From: Hellea sp964472905
Lineage (GTDB): Bacteria > Pseudomonadota > Alphaproteobacteria > Caulobacterales > Maricaulaceae
Direction of reading: 5' to 3'
Assembly: GCA_964472905.1 (NCBI GenBank)
Contig: CAYYMI010000018.1
Location: forward strand, 1 to 44,322
Length of the DNA: 44,322 nt
The number at the start of each line of letters is the position of its first letter. Position 1 is the first letter of the stretch. This document shows, one piece after another, positions 25,016 to 33,076 of this stretch. The translations under genes and the position numbers were made by a program. Under the pieces are notes generated by a model that was not told the DNA's origin, made no database searches, and worked only from the letters and a program-made list of their open reading frames with translations.

Positions 25016-26106
25016 TCTCCGCAATTTTTAAAATCATGTGGCTAAGGCTTTGGCGGGATAAAGGCGCTTTAATATTGGCTTTTGTTTTACCCGGATTTAT
25101 TTTCGCTATATTTGCCGCTATTTTTTCCAATGCTTCAGGTGGTTCACTAGACCTTCGCGTCTCTATGGCCCTGACCTCTGATGCTCCCGCAAGTATCGCT
25201 CTTGCCCAGTCAATTTCGGAAGAAGCCGAATTCACACTCACGACAGATAAGAGCTGGAGTAAGGACACAATAATTGAGCGGGTTAAATTAGGGCAAGATG
25301 ATGTTGGCTTAGTGATTGAAGGTGACCTAGCAAACCCGACGGGAAAGCCCCTAACAATCATCAAAGACCCCAGCCGAGACGTTGCGGCAACTGTCCTCAT
25401 GGGACAGCTAAGGCAGATAATGGCGGCAAACGCCAATCAGCAACACGCTGAAATATTCACCCAAATTTCAGCCCTGCCCCAAGGGGATGAAGCCGCTATA
25501 ACAGATCCCTCAGTGACGTATTATGTAGGCGCAACTGCTATCTTGTTTTTGTTATTCTCAGCCATGCAAGGCGCAGCTATCTCTTTGGATGAACGCAACT
25601 CAGGCATTTCAGATCGGCTTCTCGTCGGCCCGGCAGGTGCGACGGCGATGCTTACGGGTAAATTCCTGTTCCTAACTTTGGTTGGGTCAATACAAGCGGC
25701 CGTCATTGTCATCGTCGCAAAGCTGGCCTTTTCCGTACCTATATTGATGCATATACCTGCGCTAGTTCTAGCCTGTATTGGCTCAGCCGCACTTGCTGCG
25801 TCGATTGCTTTGTTCGTGGCGAGTTTGACGGCAAATGCCGCGCAAATGAATACGGTTTCAACTTTCATCGTTTTGCTATTTTCAGCCATTGGCGGATCAA
25901 TGGTGCCCCGATTTATGATGCCTGACTGGCTGCAATCCCTTGGGCGTTTCACACCAAATCATTGGTCAATCGAAGCCTTCTACGGCATTTTAGCGCGGGG
26001 ACAATCCGCTGTCGATTTGTTAAACGTATGGGGTATATTATATGGAGGTGCGGTCATTTTGTTATTTGCCGCGGCTTTTATTTCACATCGTATGATGAGA
26101 GTTTAG
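25012..26106 (+). CDS. ABC-2 type transporter permease
   Basis: This 364-aa permease has one N-terminal membrane helix (ALILAFVLPGFIFAIFAAIF), a large extracytoplasmic domain (~40-165) and five C-terminal helices (for example GATAILFLLFSAMQGAAI and STFIVLLFSAIGGSMVPRFM). This is the ABC2_membrane_3 layout. LSERNSG-like coupling is seen as LDERNSGISDRLLVGP. It starts at GTG overlapping the ATPase gene. The stop overlaps the GTG of crtW by one base, so transporter and ketolase are translationally linked. Confidence 0.92.
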   Translation: MISAIFKIMWLRLWRDKGALILAFVLPGFIFAIFAAIFSNASGGSLDLRVSMALTSDAPASIALAQSISEEAEFTLTTDKSWSKDTIIERVKLGQDDVGLVIEGDLANPTGKPLTIIKDPSRDVAATVLMGQLRQIMAANANQQHAEIFTQISALPQGDEAAITDPSVTYYVGATAILFLLFSAMQGAAISLDERNSGISDRLLVGPAGATAMLTGKFLFLTLVGSIQAAVIVIVAKLAFSVPILMHIPALVLACIGSAALAASIALFVASLTANAAQMNTVSTFIVLLFSAIGGSMVPRFMMPDWLQSLGRFTPNHWSIEAFYGILARGQSAVDLLNVWGILYGGAVILLFAAAFISHRMMRV

Positions 26107-26831
26107 TGAACCCAGATTTGAAACAACCCAACACTGCCACAGGCTTAATTCTAGCCTCGCTTGTTATTGGCGGATGGGCGGCCATCCATATTTATAGCGT
26201 TTTCTTTCACGCTCTATCTGCGCCTCTGTGGCAAACGGTTAGTCTCATTGCGCTCCAATGCTGGTTATATGCAGGCATGTTTATTGTTGCCCATGACACC
26301 ATGCACGGCTCTCTGACGCCCCGACACCCCAAAGTTAATGGGATAATCGGCAAGGCTATTATGTTTGTCTATGCCGGTTTTGATTGGACTTATATGCGAG
26401 ACGCCCATCATGCTCACCATGACAATCCAGGTACGCAGGATGATCCAGACTTTAATGCAGATAATCCGACAGCCTTCTGGCCTTGGTATTATAAATTTTT
26501 CACGCAATATTTTGGATTACGGCAGATCTTCATCTTGATAGCCTTCACCCTCTCCTATGTCTTTATCTTTGGAGCCAATTACTTAAACACGATTATCATG
26601 TGGGCTGTGCCTGCGATTTTATCATCGGTTCAACTTTTCTATTTTGGGACTTACTTGACCCATAGGCATGCCGAAGATTTTCCTGACCATCATAATGCTC
26701 GTACAAATGAATTTCCTAGATGGCTGTCATTACTGACCTGTTTTCATTTTGGATATCATCACGAGCATCATTTATTCCCGAACGAGCCGTGGTGGCGATT
26801 ACCGGCTCGAAAGTTTGAGTCAAAGTCATGA
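26106..26831 (+). CDS. crtW: Beta-carotene ketolase
   Basis: CrtW is a di-iron membrane oxygenase adding 4-keto groups to beta-ionone rings (canthaxanthin, astaxanthin). The eight-histidine motifs are present: HDTMHGSL, DAHHAHHDNPGTQDDPDF and GYHHEHHLFPNEPWWRLP, among about four to six hydrophobic helices. The frame is open upstream to 25962, but that part only shadows the permease. The GTG at 26106 (VNPDLKQPN) gives 241 aa, the usual length. The stop overlaps crtZ by ATGA. Confidence 0.94.
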   Translation: MNPDLKQPNTATGLILASLVIGGWAAIHIYSVFFHALSAPLWQTVSLIALQCWLYAGMFIVAHDTMHGSLTPRHPKVNGIIGKAIMFVYAGFDWTYMRDAHHAHHDNPGTQDDPDFNADNPTAFWPWYYKFFTQYFGLRQIFILIAFTLSYVFIFGANYLNTIIMWAVPAILSSVQLFYFGTYLTHRHAEDFPDHHNARTNEFPRWLSLLTCFHFGYHHEHHLFPNEPWWRLPARKFESKS

Positions 26832-27283
26832 TTGGCAATATCCTCATCATCATTGCTAGCATAATTGGCATGGAAATTTTTGCGCTCTATTTTCATAAGC
26901 ATTTTATGCATGGACGTGGATGGAGTTGGCATGAAAGCCACCATATTCACACCGATGGACATTTTGAAAAAAACGATCTCTATGCGGTCTGCTTTAGTGT
27001 CATTGCAGCGGCCCTTTTCATCGCAGGCTCACTTTGGTGGATGCCGCTTTGGTACATCGCCCTAGGTTTTACAATATACGGCATACTTTATGGTTTCGTC
27101 CATGACGGCCTTGTGCATCAACGCTGGCCCTTTAACATCAGACCGAAATCAGCTTACCTAAAACGATTAGTTCACGCACACAGGCTTCATCATCATACCA
27201 CGACCAAAGACGGGGCCGTCTCTTTTGGTTTTCTCTATGCTGAGCAACCTGAAAAACTGAAAAAAACGCTTAAGTCAAAATGA
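26828..27283 (+). CDS. crtZ: Beta-carotene hydroxylase
   Basis: This 151-aa di-iron membrane hydroxylase adds 3-OH groups to carotenoid rings. The histidine clusters are HKHFMHG, WHESHHIH, HDGLVHQRW and HAHRLHHH. With CrtW it would give astaxanthin-type ketocarotenoids. ATGA overlaps link it to crtW and to aat. The length is slightly short of the common 160-175 aa but all motifs are present. Confidence 0.94.
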   Translation: MIGNILIIIASIIGMEIFALYFHKHFMHGRGWSWHESHHIHTDGHFEKNDLYAVCFSVIAAALFIAGSLWWMPLWYIALGFTIYGILYGFVHDGLVHQRWPFNIRPKSAYLKRLVHAHRLHHHTTTKDGAVSFGFLYAEQPEKLKKTLKSK

Positions 27284-27894
27284 ACACCTTTGGTCCTGAC
27301 GAGCTATTGGACTGCTACCGCCGAGGTGTCTTTCCGATGGCTGACTCGCGCGATGACCCACGCGTTTTTTTAATGGACCCAGACTTGAGAGGTATAATCC
27401 CCCTAGATCACCTTCACATATCTCGCTCTCTGTCAAAATTTATACGCAAAACAGAATTAGCGGTCACTTTCGATAAGGCCTTTGCGACTGTGATTTCAAA
27501 ATGCGCAGAAGCCGCTCCCGACCGTAAGAATACATGGATTAATGCCGGGATAGAATATCTTTACACAAGGCTACATGATCAAGGGAATGCCCATTCCGTT
27601 GAGGTATGGGAAGACGGCGATCTTGTAGGCGGTTTGTATGGCGTTTCTATTGGAGGGGCCTTCTTTGGGGAAAGCATGTTCTCTCGCCGCACCAATGCGA
27701 GTAAACTTGCGCTCGTCAAACTCGTAGAGCGTTTAACGCAGGCCAATTATACCCTTTTGGACACGCAATTCTTGACAGATCATCTACAAACAATGGGGGC
27801 AATAGAGATTTCTCGTAATCATTACAAAAAACTTTTGGAAAAAGCCTTAGCGATTGAAACAAGCTTTCATCTTGCGCCCGCGCGTAAGTCATGA
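27280..27894 (+). CDS. aat: Leucyl/phenylalanyl-tRNA-protein transferase
   Basis: Aat attaches Leu or Phe to N-terminal Arg/Lys of proteins, marking them for ClpS-ClpAP (N-end rule). The 204-aa protein has GPDELLDCYRRGVFPMAD, the NTWINAGIEYLYTRLHDQGN block, VEVWEDGDLVGGLYGVSIGG, FFGESMFSR and LLDTQFLTDHL. It overlaps the end of crtZ by 4 nt. No pathway link to carotenoids is expected; co-transcription is probably incidental. Confidence 0.95.
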   Translation: MNTFGPDELLDCYRRGVFPMADSRDDPRVFLMDPDLRGIIPLDHLHISRSLSKFIRKTELAVTFDKAFATVISKCAEAAPDRKNTWINAGIEYLYTRLHDQGNAHSVEVWEDGDLVGGLYGVSIGGAFFGESMFSRRTNASKLALVKLVERLTQANYTLLDTQFLTDHLQTMGAIEISRNHYKKLLEKALAIETSFHLAPARKS

Positions 27895-27905
27895 TTATTT
27901 AAACT

Positions 27906-29261
27906 ATGAAAAATATACGCCTGAGTCTTTTAGCCGCCTCAATGGCATTCCTATCATCTTGTGGAAATAATACCGAAACAGATGCTAAAACTGATACAAG
28001 CAAGTTGCCTGCCTTCGCCAGCACCTATGCCCCACTACCCTCTGAAACGACCCTCATTACGAATGCCCGTATCATTGATGGGACTGGGCAGGAAATAGAT
28101 AATGCGAGCCTGCTAATCTCAGACGGTAAAATTACCGCTATAGGGAAAGATATTTCCGGCGACGCAACACTCACCATTAATGCGGCTGGAAAATATGTAA
28201 CGCCAGGCATCATTGATATACATTCTCATCTCGGAAATTATCCCACACCTTCTGTGCATGCCCATGGAGATGGCAATGAAGTCACCTCGCCGATTACGTC
28301 AGAAGTCTGGGCCGAGCATGGTATCTGGCCTCAAGATCCTGGGTTTGATGAAGCCTTACAAGGCGGGGTAACAACCCTTCATGTCTTACCTGGCTCAGCC
28401 AACCTCTTTGGCGGTCGCGGCGTAACCTTGCGCAATGTTGCTTCACGCACTGTTCAAGGGATGAAATTTCCAAACGCGCCTTATACGCTTAAAATGGCTT
28501 GCGGGGAAAACCCGAAACGCGTCTATGGCCAGAAAGGCGGCCCCGGCTCTCGTATGGGTAATGTGGCAGGTTATCGAAAGAACTGGATTAAGGCACAAGA
28601 GTATCACAAGAAGCGCTCAAAGGGCGGCGATGATTTTAAGCGTGATTTACAACTTGAAACATTAGCTGATGTTCTGGACGGTGAAATTCTCGTCCAGATG
28701 CATTGCTACCGCGCAGATGAAATGGTGCAAATTCTCGATATCGCCAAGGAGTTCGATTACAAAGTGACGGCCTTTCATCATGCTGTCGAATCTTATAAAA
28801 TTGCAGACATCCTTAAAGATCATGATACCTGCTCTGCGATGTGGGCCGATTGGTATGGTTTTAAGATGGAATCCTATGACGGCATTTTAGAAAACGTGCC
28901 TTTTGTCCATGCGGCTGGGGCTTGTGCCATGATCCATTCCGATGATGAGAACGGTATACAGCGTCTTAATCAAGAAGTGGCCAAGACATGGGCCAATGGC
29001 AATCGGGCTGGGTTGAACATCTCCAAAGCCGAAGCCTGGAAATGGCTCAGTACACATCCCGCCAAAGCTCTCGGAATTTTAGACGAAACAGGCACATTGG
29101 AAACAGGTAAACGCGCAGATGTTATTCTTTGGTCTGATGATCCATTTACGACTTATGCTCGGCCTGAAAAAGTCTTCATCGACGGAGCCTTACATTTTGA
29201 CAAAGAGAATGGCCTGAAACCCAAGAGCGACTTTCGCTTAGGATATGGGGAGATTGATTAA
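27906..29261 (+). CDS. Amidohydrolase-family lipoprotein
   Basis: This 451-aa protein has a lipoprotein signal (MKNIRLSLLAASMAFLSSC), so it is membrane-tethered in the periplasm. The amidohydrolase barrel keeps metal ligands: HSH in TPGIIDIHSHLGNYP, HCYRADE, FHHAVESYK and HSDDENG. The C-terminal beta-sandwich ends LETGKRADVILWSDDPF. It resembles imidazolonepropionase-like secreted amidohydrolases; the substrate is unknown. The stop overlaps the next gene (TAATG), a second amidohydrolase-fold protein, suggesting that they act as a pair. Confidence 0.88.
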   Translation: MKNIRLSLLAASMAFLSSCGNNTETDAKTDTSKLPAFASTYAPLPSETTLITNARIIDGTGQEIDNASLLISDGKITAIGKDISGDATLTINAAGKYVTPGIIDIHSHLGNYPTPSVHAHGDGNEVTSPITSEVWAEHGIWPQDPGFDEALQGGVTTLHVLPGSANLFGGRGVTLRNVASRTVQGMKFPNAPYTLKMACGENPKRVYGQKGGPGSRMGNVAGYRKNWIKAQEYHKKRSKGGDDFKRDLQLETLADVLDGEILVQMHCYRADEMVQILDIAKEFDYKVTAFHHAVESYKIADILKDHDTCSAMWADWYGFKMESYDGILENVPFVHAAGACAMIHSDDENGIQRLNQEVAKTWANGNRAGLNISKAEAWKWLSTHPAKALGILDETGTLETGKRADVILWSDDPFTTYARPEKVFIDGALHFDKENGLKPKSDFRLGYGEID

Positions 29262-30535
29262 TGACCATATCTAAAACACTTTCCTTAGCCTTTTTGCTCG
29301 GTTCAGCCGCCCTTCCCGCAGCGGCTCAAGATTACTTTATTTCGAATGCTAAATTAGTCACCAATAGCTCAGATGGTATCATCGAAGACGCCGATATTCT
29401 CATTCGGTCAGGTAAGATCGCACAAATAGGAACAAATCTAGTCGCGCCTGCTGATACCCAAGTTTTACAGGCTGATGGTAAATGGGTTACGTCTGGTATA
29501 ATCGCCCCTTTCTCTACGCTCGGTCTGGTCGATATTGGCGGAGAAGACGCAACAAATGACATAAGCTCAAAAGACTCGCATACGTCTGTTAGCGAACTTG
29601 CCAGTGATAGCTTTAACCCCAAAGCAGCCACAATCGCCAATACCCGTCGGCGCGGCATCACACATGCCGTTATTTCTCCGCGTGCAGCGGGGCATAGCAT
29701 TTTTGGCGGGACAGGATTAATTGCCAATTTAACAGGCGAGTACGATTCAATCGAAACAGAACAGGCTTTTGTATACGTACAGCTCGGTTCGCAAGGCACA
29801 TCACGATCAGGTGGCTCCCGCGCATCATCCTTCAGACAACTTCGCGCAGCCCTAGATGATGCGGGTGCTTATCCATCTCGATTCGATGGTCCCGACGATG
29901 GCGACGCTTTATCTCGCCAAGATGCAGCCGCCCTCTTTAAAGCCGCAAAAGGCCGTATGCCGCTTCTCATTGCGGCCAATCGTGCCTCGACGCTCTTAAA
30001 TATTATCAAACTCAAAAAAGATTACGGCAATCTGGACATCATCGTCTTGGGCGCTGCTGAAGGCTGGAAAGTGGCCGATCAATTAGCAGAGGCCAAGATT
30101 AAAGTTATGGTTGATCCTCATGAGAACCTACCCTCCAGTTTTGATCAGGTGGAAGCTAGATTGGATAATGTTGTTCTCTTGGATGCCGCAGGCGTGGACT
30201 ACGCCATTACCAATGTCGGAGTCCTAGGCGTATCCAAGCCTGTAACCCTGACCCAACATGCTGGTAATGCAGTCGGCAGTGGACTTACTTGGGATAAGGC
30301 CTTTGCTGCCGTTACATCAACGCCCGCTGAATGGTTTGGTATTTCTAATACTGGAGTCAGTTCAGGTCAAAGCGCGACACTCGTCATGTGGGACGGCGAT
30401 CCGCTCAATGTCACATCTGCACCAACATTTATGATGATTGATGGAGAGCAGCAAAGCCTGAAATCACGTCAAACAGCGCTCAGAGATCGCTACAATCCAA
30501 CATCGGACGACAAACGCCCGCATAAATACCGATAG
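29261..30535 (+). CDS. Amidohydrolase-fold protein lacking metal ligands (secreted)
   Basis: This 424-aa protein has a Sec signal ending ALPAAAQ. The N- and C-terminal beta-sandwich parts are typical (FISNAKLVTNSSDGIIEDAD; GVSSGQSATLVMWDGDPLNV). Where active relatives have a metal-binding HxH after the first strand, this has SGIIAPFSTLGLVDIGG. The later His/Asp ligands are also not evident. It is probably a pseudo-enzyme partner of the upstream amidohydrolase. Paired secreted amidohydrolases, one degenerate, suggest a heteromeric complex; this is inference. Confidence 0.82.
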   Translation: MTISKTLSLAFLLGSAALPAAAQDYFISNAKLVTNSSDGIIEDADILIRSGKIAQIGTNLVAPADTQVLQADGKWVTSGIIAPFSTLGLVDIGGEDATNDISSKDSHTSVSELASDSFNPKAATIANTRRRGITHAVISPRAAGHSIFGGTGLIANLTGEYDSIETEQAFVYVQLGSQGTSRSGGSRASSFRQLRAALDDAGAYPSRFDGPDDGDALSRQDAAALFKAAKGRMPLLIAANRASTLLNIIKLKKDYGNLDIIVLGAAEGWKVADQLAEAKIKVMVDPHENLPSSFDQVEARLDNVVLLDAAGVDYAITNVGVLGVSKPVTLTQHAGNAVGSGLTWDKAFAAVTSTPAEWFGISNTGVSSGQSATLVMWDGDPLNVTSAPTFMMIDGEQQSLKSRQTALRDRYNPTSDDKRPHKYR

Positions 30536-30562
30536 TTTAAACTGTAACTAAGAAAGATAATT

Positions 30563-31759
30563 ATGCGTGAATCCTGGAGATGGTTTGGCCCGAGTGACCC
30601 CGTCAGTATAGAGGACATACGTCAAACAGGTGTAACGGATATTGTGAGCGCGCTGCACGATATTCCCGCTGGTGAAGTATGGCCTCTTAAAGCCATCCTT
30701 AAGCATCAAGCATTAATCGAAAACCGCAATGACGAACTTGCACCATTAACTTGGACTGTTGTGGAAAGCATACCCGTCCATGAAGACATTAAACTGGCGC
30801 GTCCGGGTCATGAAAAATATATCGAGGCTTGGGCGCAATCTATGGAAAACCTGGCACAATGCGGAATTAAAACCATTTGCTACAACTTCATGCCAGTCAT
30901 TGATTGGACACGGACCGACCTGAAATATAAATTACCAAGCGGTGCCTATGCACTTCGTTTTGATCAGAAAAAATTTGCGGCTTTTGATCTCTTTATTCTT
31001 AAGCGTGAAAACGCCGAAACCGACTATAGCTCTGATGAAATTTCTGAAGCGAAACACATATTCGAACACATGTCCGAAGTCGAACGTACTCAGCTGACAA
31101 ATAATATAATCGCTGGCCTTCCAGGTAAAATGACGGAGAGTTATGGGCTGGACGATTTTCGGGACATGCTGGCTAATTATAAGGATATAGATAGTAAGAC
31201 TCTGCGGAGCAATCTGTTTGCATTTTTATCAAAAGTTTTGCCCCGCGCCGAAGCGCTAGGTGTTAAACTCGCCATTCATCCCGATGATCCTCCGCGAGAT
31301 ATGTTGGGACTACCTCGCATCATCTGTACTGCTGATGATTTAGACATTTTGTTCGACGCCCAACCTAGTCCGTCAAACGGCATTACATTATGCGTCGGCA
31401 CCTATAGTAGCCGTCCAGATAATGACCTGCCCGCTATGGCGCGAGAGTTCGGGCCTCGTATTCATTTCTCTCATTTACGAGGTGTTAGCCGGGATGTTGA
31501 CGAACAACGTTCATTTTATGAAGCCAGTCATTTGGATAGCGATATTGATATGATTCAAGTTATCCAAGAATTACTCAATGAAGAAACACGGCGAGCAAAA
31601 GAAGACCCAGAACAACAAGGCATCTATATCCGGCCCGATCACGGCCTTCAGATGATGGATGATATCGATAAAAATGGAAACCCAGGCTATTCAGGTATCG
31701 GACGCTTGAAAGGTGTCGCTGAAGTCAGAGGTGTTATAAGAGCGCTTTCAGCAAAATAA
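30563..31759 (+). CDS. uxuA: Mannonate dehydratase
   Basis: UxuA converts D-mannonate to 2-keto-3-deoxygluconate in glucuronate catabolism. The 398-aa protein matches the family along its length: MRESWRWFGPSDPVSI, ICYNFMPVIDWTRTDL, LAIHPDDPPRDMLGLPRI, THE metal-site region IHFSHLRGV, and IRPDHGLQMMDD near the C-terminus. No uxaC, kdgK or kdgA lies nearby. It is followed by an Nramp-fold transporter. With the alginate lyase 11 kb away it hints at uronic-acid use, but the two are not in one operon. Confidence 0.93.
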   Translation: MRESWRWFGPSDPVSIEDIRQTGVTDIVSALHDIPAGEVWPLKAILKHQALIENRNDELAPLTWTVVESIPVHEDIKLARPGHEKYIEAWAQSMENLAQCGIKTICYNFMPVIDWTRTDLKYKLPSGAYALRFDQKKFAAFDLFILKRENAETDYSSDEISEAKHIFEHMSEVERTQLTNNIIAGLPGKMTESYGLDDFRDMLANYKDIDSKTLRSNLFAFLSKVLPRAEALGVKLAIHPDDPPRDMLGLPRIICTADDLDILFDAQPSPSNGITLCVGTYSSRPDNDLPAMAREFGPRIHFSHLRGVSRDVDEQRSFYEASHLDSDIDMIQVIQELLNEETRRAKEDPEQQGIYIRPDHGLQMMDDIDKNGNPGYSGIGRLKGVAEVRGVIRALSAK

Positions 31760-31812
31760 CTAAACACAGCTAAGAGCCAACATAAGAATTGGCCACAGCA
31801 AGGGGAAATAGA

Positions 31813-33072
31813 ATGGCAGATACAGCTAAGCAAAAATTTGCTAAGGGCCTAGCCCTATTCCTTCCAGGTATATTCTTACTCGGTTTCAATCTCGGCACTG
31901 GCAGTGTTACAGCTATGGCCAAAGCTGGGGCAGATTACGGCATGACATTATTGTGGACGATTGTCGCGTCCTGCCTCTGTACGTTTTTTATGATAAACCT
32001 TTATGGCCGCTACACCTTAGTGACAGGCGAAACAGCTCTTCAGGCATTTAGAAAACATATTCACCCCGCAATAGGTTTATATTTTATCGCGGCTTTGACA
32101 TTGGGGGTTTGCGGCAGCGTGATGGGCGTAATGGGTATTGTTGCAGATATTTGTTATGAATGGTCAAAGACTATGATCAGTGGCGGTATTGCGCCAATTT
32201 ATTTCGCCGCAAGCTTCTCAGCATTGGTTTTTTTCATCTTCTGGAATGGGAAAACCGAATTTTTTGAGCGCAGCCTCGCCGTTATTGTGGCGATTATGTC
32301 TGCCTGTTTTTTAATCAACTTCTTCATCATGATGCCACCACCGGTTGATATCATAAAAGGATTAGTCCCAAGCGTCCCGAAGGTGGCTACAGGTTCAAGC
32401 GCAGGACCATTACTGGTGATAGCCTCTATGGTAGGAACGACTGTTTTTTCTGGTCTTTTTATTATTCGTACTACATTGGTTAAAGAAGCGGGCTGGACAC
32501 TCAGAGATGAGACAACACAACGCAATGATGCCATGGTCTCAGTGGGATTGATGTTTCTTATCAGCGCCTCGATTATGGCCGCCGCCGCTGGCACTTTATT
32601 CGCCGAAGGGCTAGGCTTATCGCGCGCGTCACAAATGATTGAATTACTCGAACCTTTAGCGGGTTCTTTCGCCGTATCAATCTTTGCCATTGGCATTATC
32701 GCAGCGGGCGTATCATCGCAATTTCCTAATGTCCTGATGCTGCCATGGTTGATATGTGATTATAACGGCACAGAACGAAATATGACACTTCCGAAATACC
32801 GTATAATGGTTTTCTGCATTTCCCTACTTGGCCTCGTTGTTCCTTTTTTCGGAGCCAGACCCGTCTTGGTCATGATCGGATCTCAGGCCTTTAATGCCGT
32901 TATATTGCCGATAACAGTCGCCTGTATTTTTTATCTCGGTAACAGAAAAGACCTAATGGGAGAACATAAAAACAGTCTCGTCTCCAATATTATTCTGACA
33001 GCAATCTTACTGTTCTCACTCTTCACATCATTCATAGCCATAAAAGGCGTGATGCGGTTAATCTCGGGATAG
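31813..33072 (+). CDS. Nramp-fold transporter, atypical
   Basis: This membrane protein of about 419 aa has ~11 hydrophobic segments of the Nramp (LeuT-fold) family. The ATG at 31813 has AGGGG upstream; an in-frame TTG at 31789 is less likely. In metal-importing Nramps the first helix carries DPGN and the sixth MPH. Here the corresponding regions read GFNLGTGSVTAMAK and SMVGTTVFSGLFI, without those ligands. It may therefore move something other than Mn/Fe, possibly Mg or an organic acid. Adjacency to uxuA suggests a hexuronate or related solute, which is speculative. Confidence 0.82.
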   Translation: MADTAKQKFAKGLALFLPGIFLLGFNLGTGSVTAMAKAGADYGMTLLWTIVASCLCTFFMINLYGRYTLVTGETALQAFRKHIHPAIGLYFIAALTLGVCGSVMGVMGIVADICYEWSKTMISGGIAPIYFAASFSALVFFIFWNGKTEFFERSLAVIVAIMSACFLINFFIMMPPPVDIIKGLVPSVPKVATGSSAGPLLVIASMVGTTVFSGLFIIRTTLVKEAGWTLRDETTQRNDAMVSVGLMFLISASIMAAAAGTLFAEGLGLSRASQMIELLEPLAGSFAVSIFAIGIIAAGVSSQFPNVLMLPWLICDYNGTERNMTLPKYRIMVFCISLLGLVVPFFGARPVLVMIGSQAFNAVILPITVACIFYLGNRKDLMGEHKNSLVSNIILTAILLFSLFTSFIAIKGVMRLISG

Positions 33073-33076
33073 AGTC

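Noticed and set aside
25962..26105. Upstream extension of the crtW frame
   Set aside because: It overlaps the permease gene in another frame and lacks family similarity; the GTG at 26106 gives the normal length.
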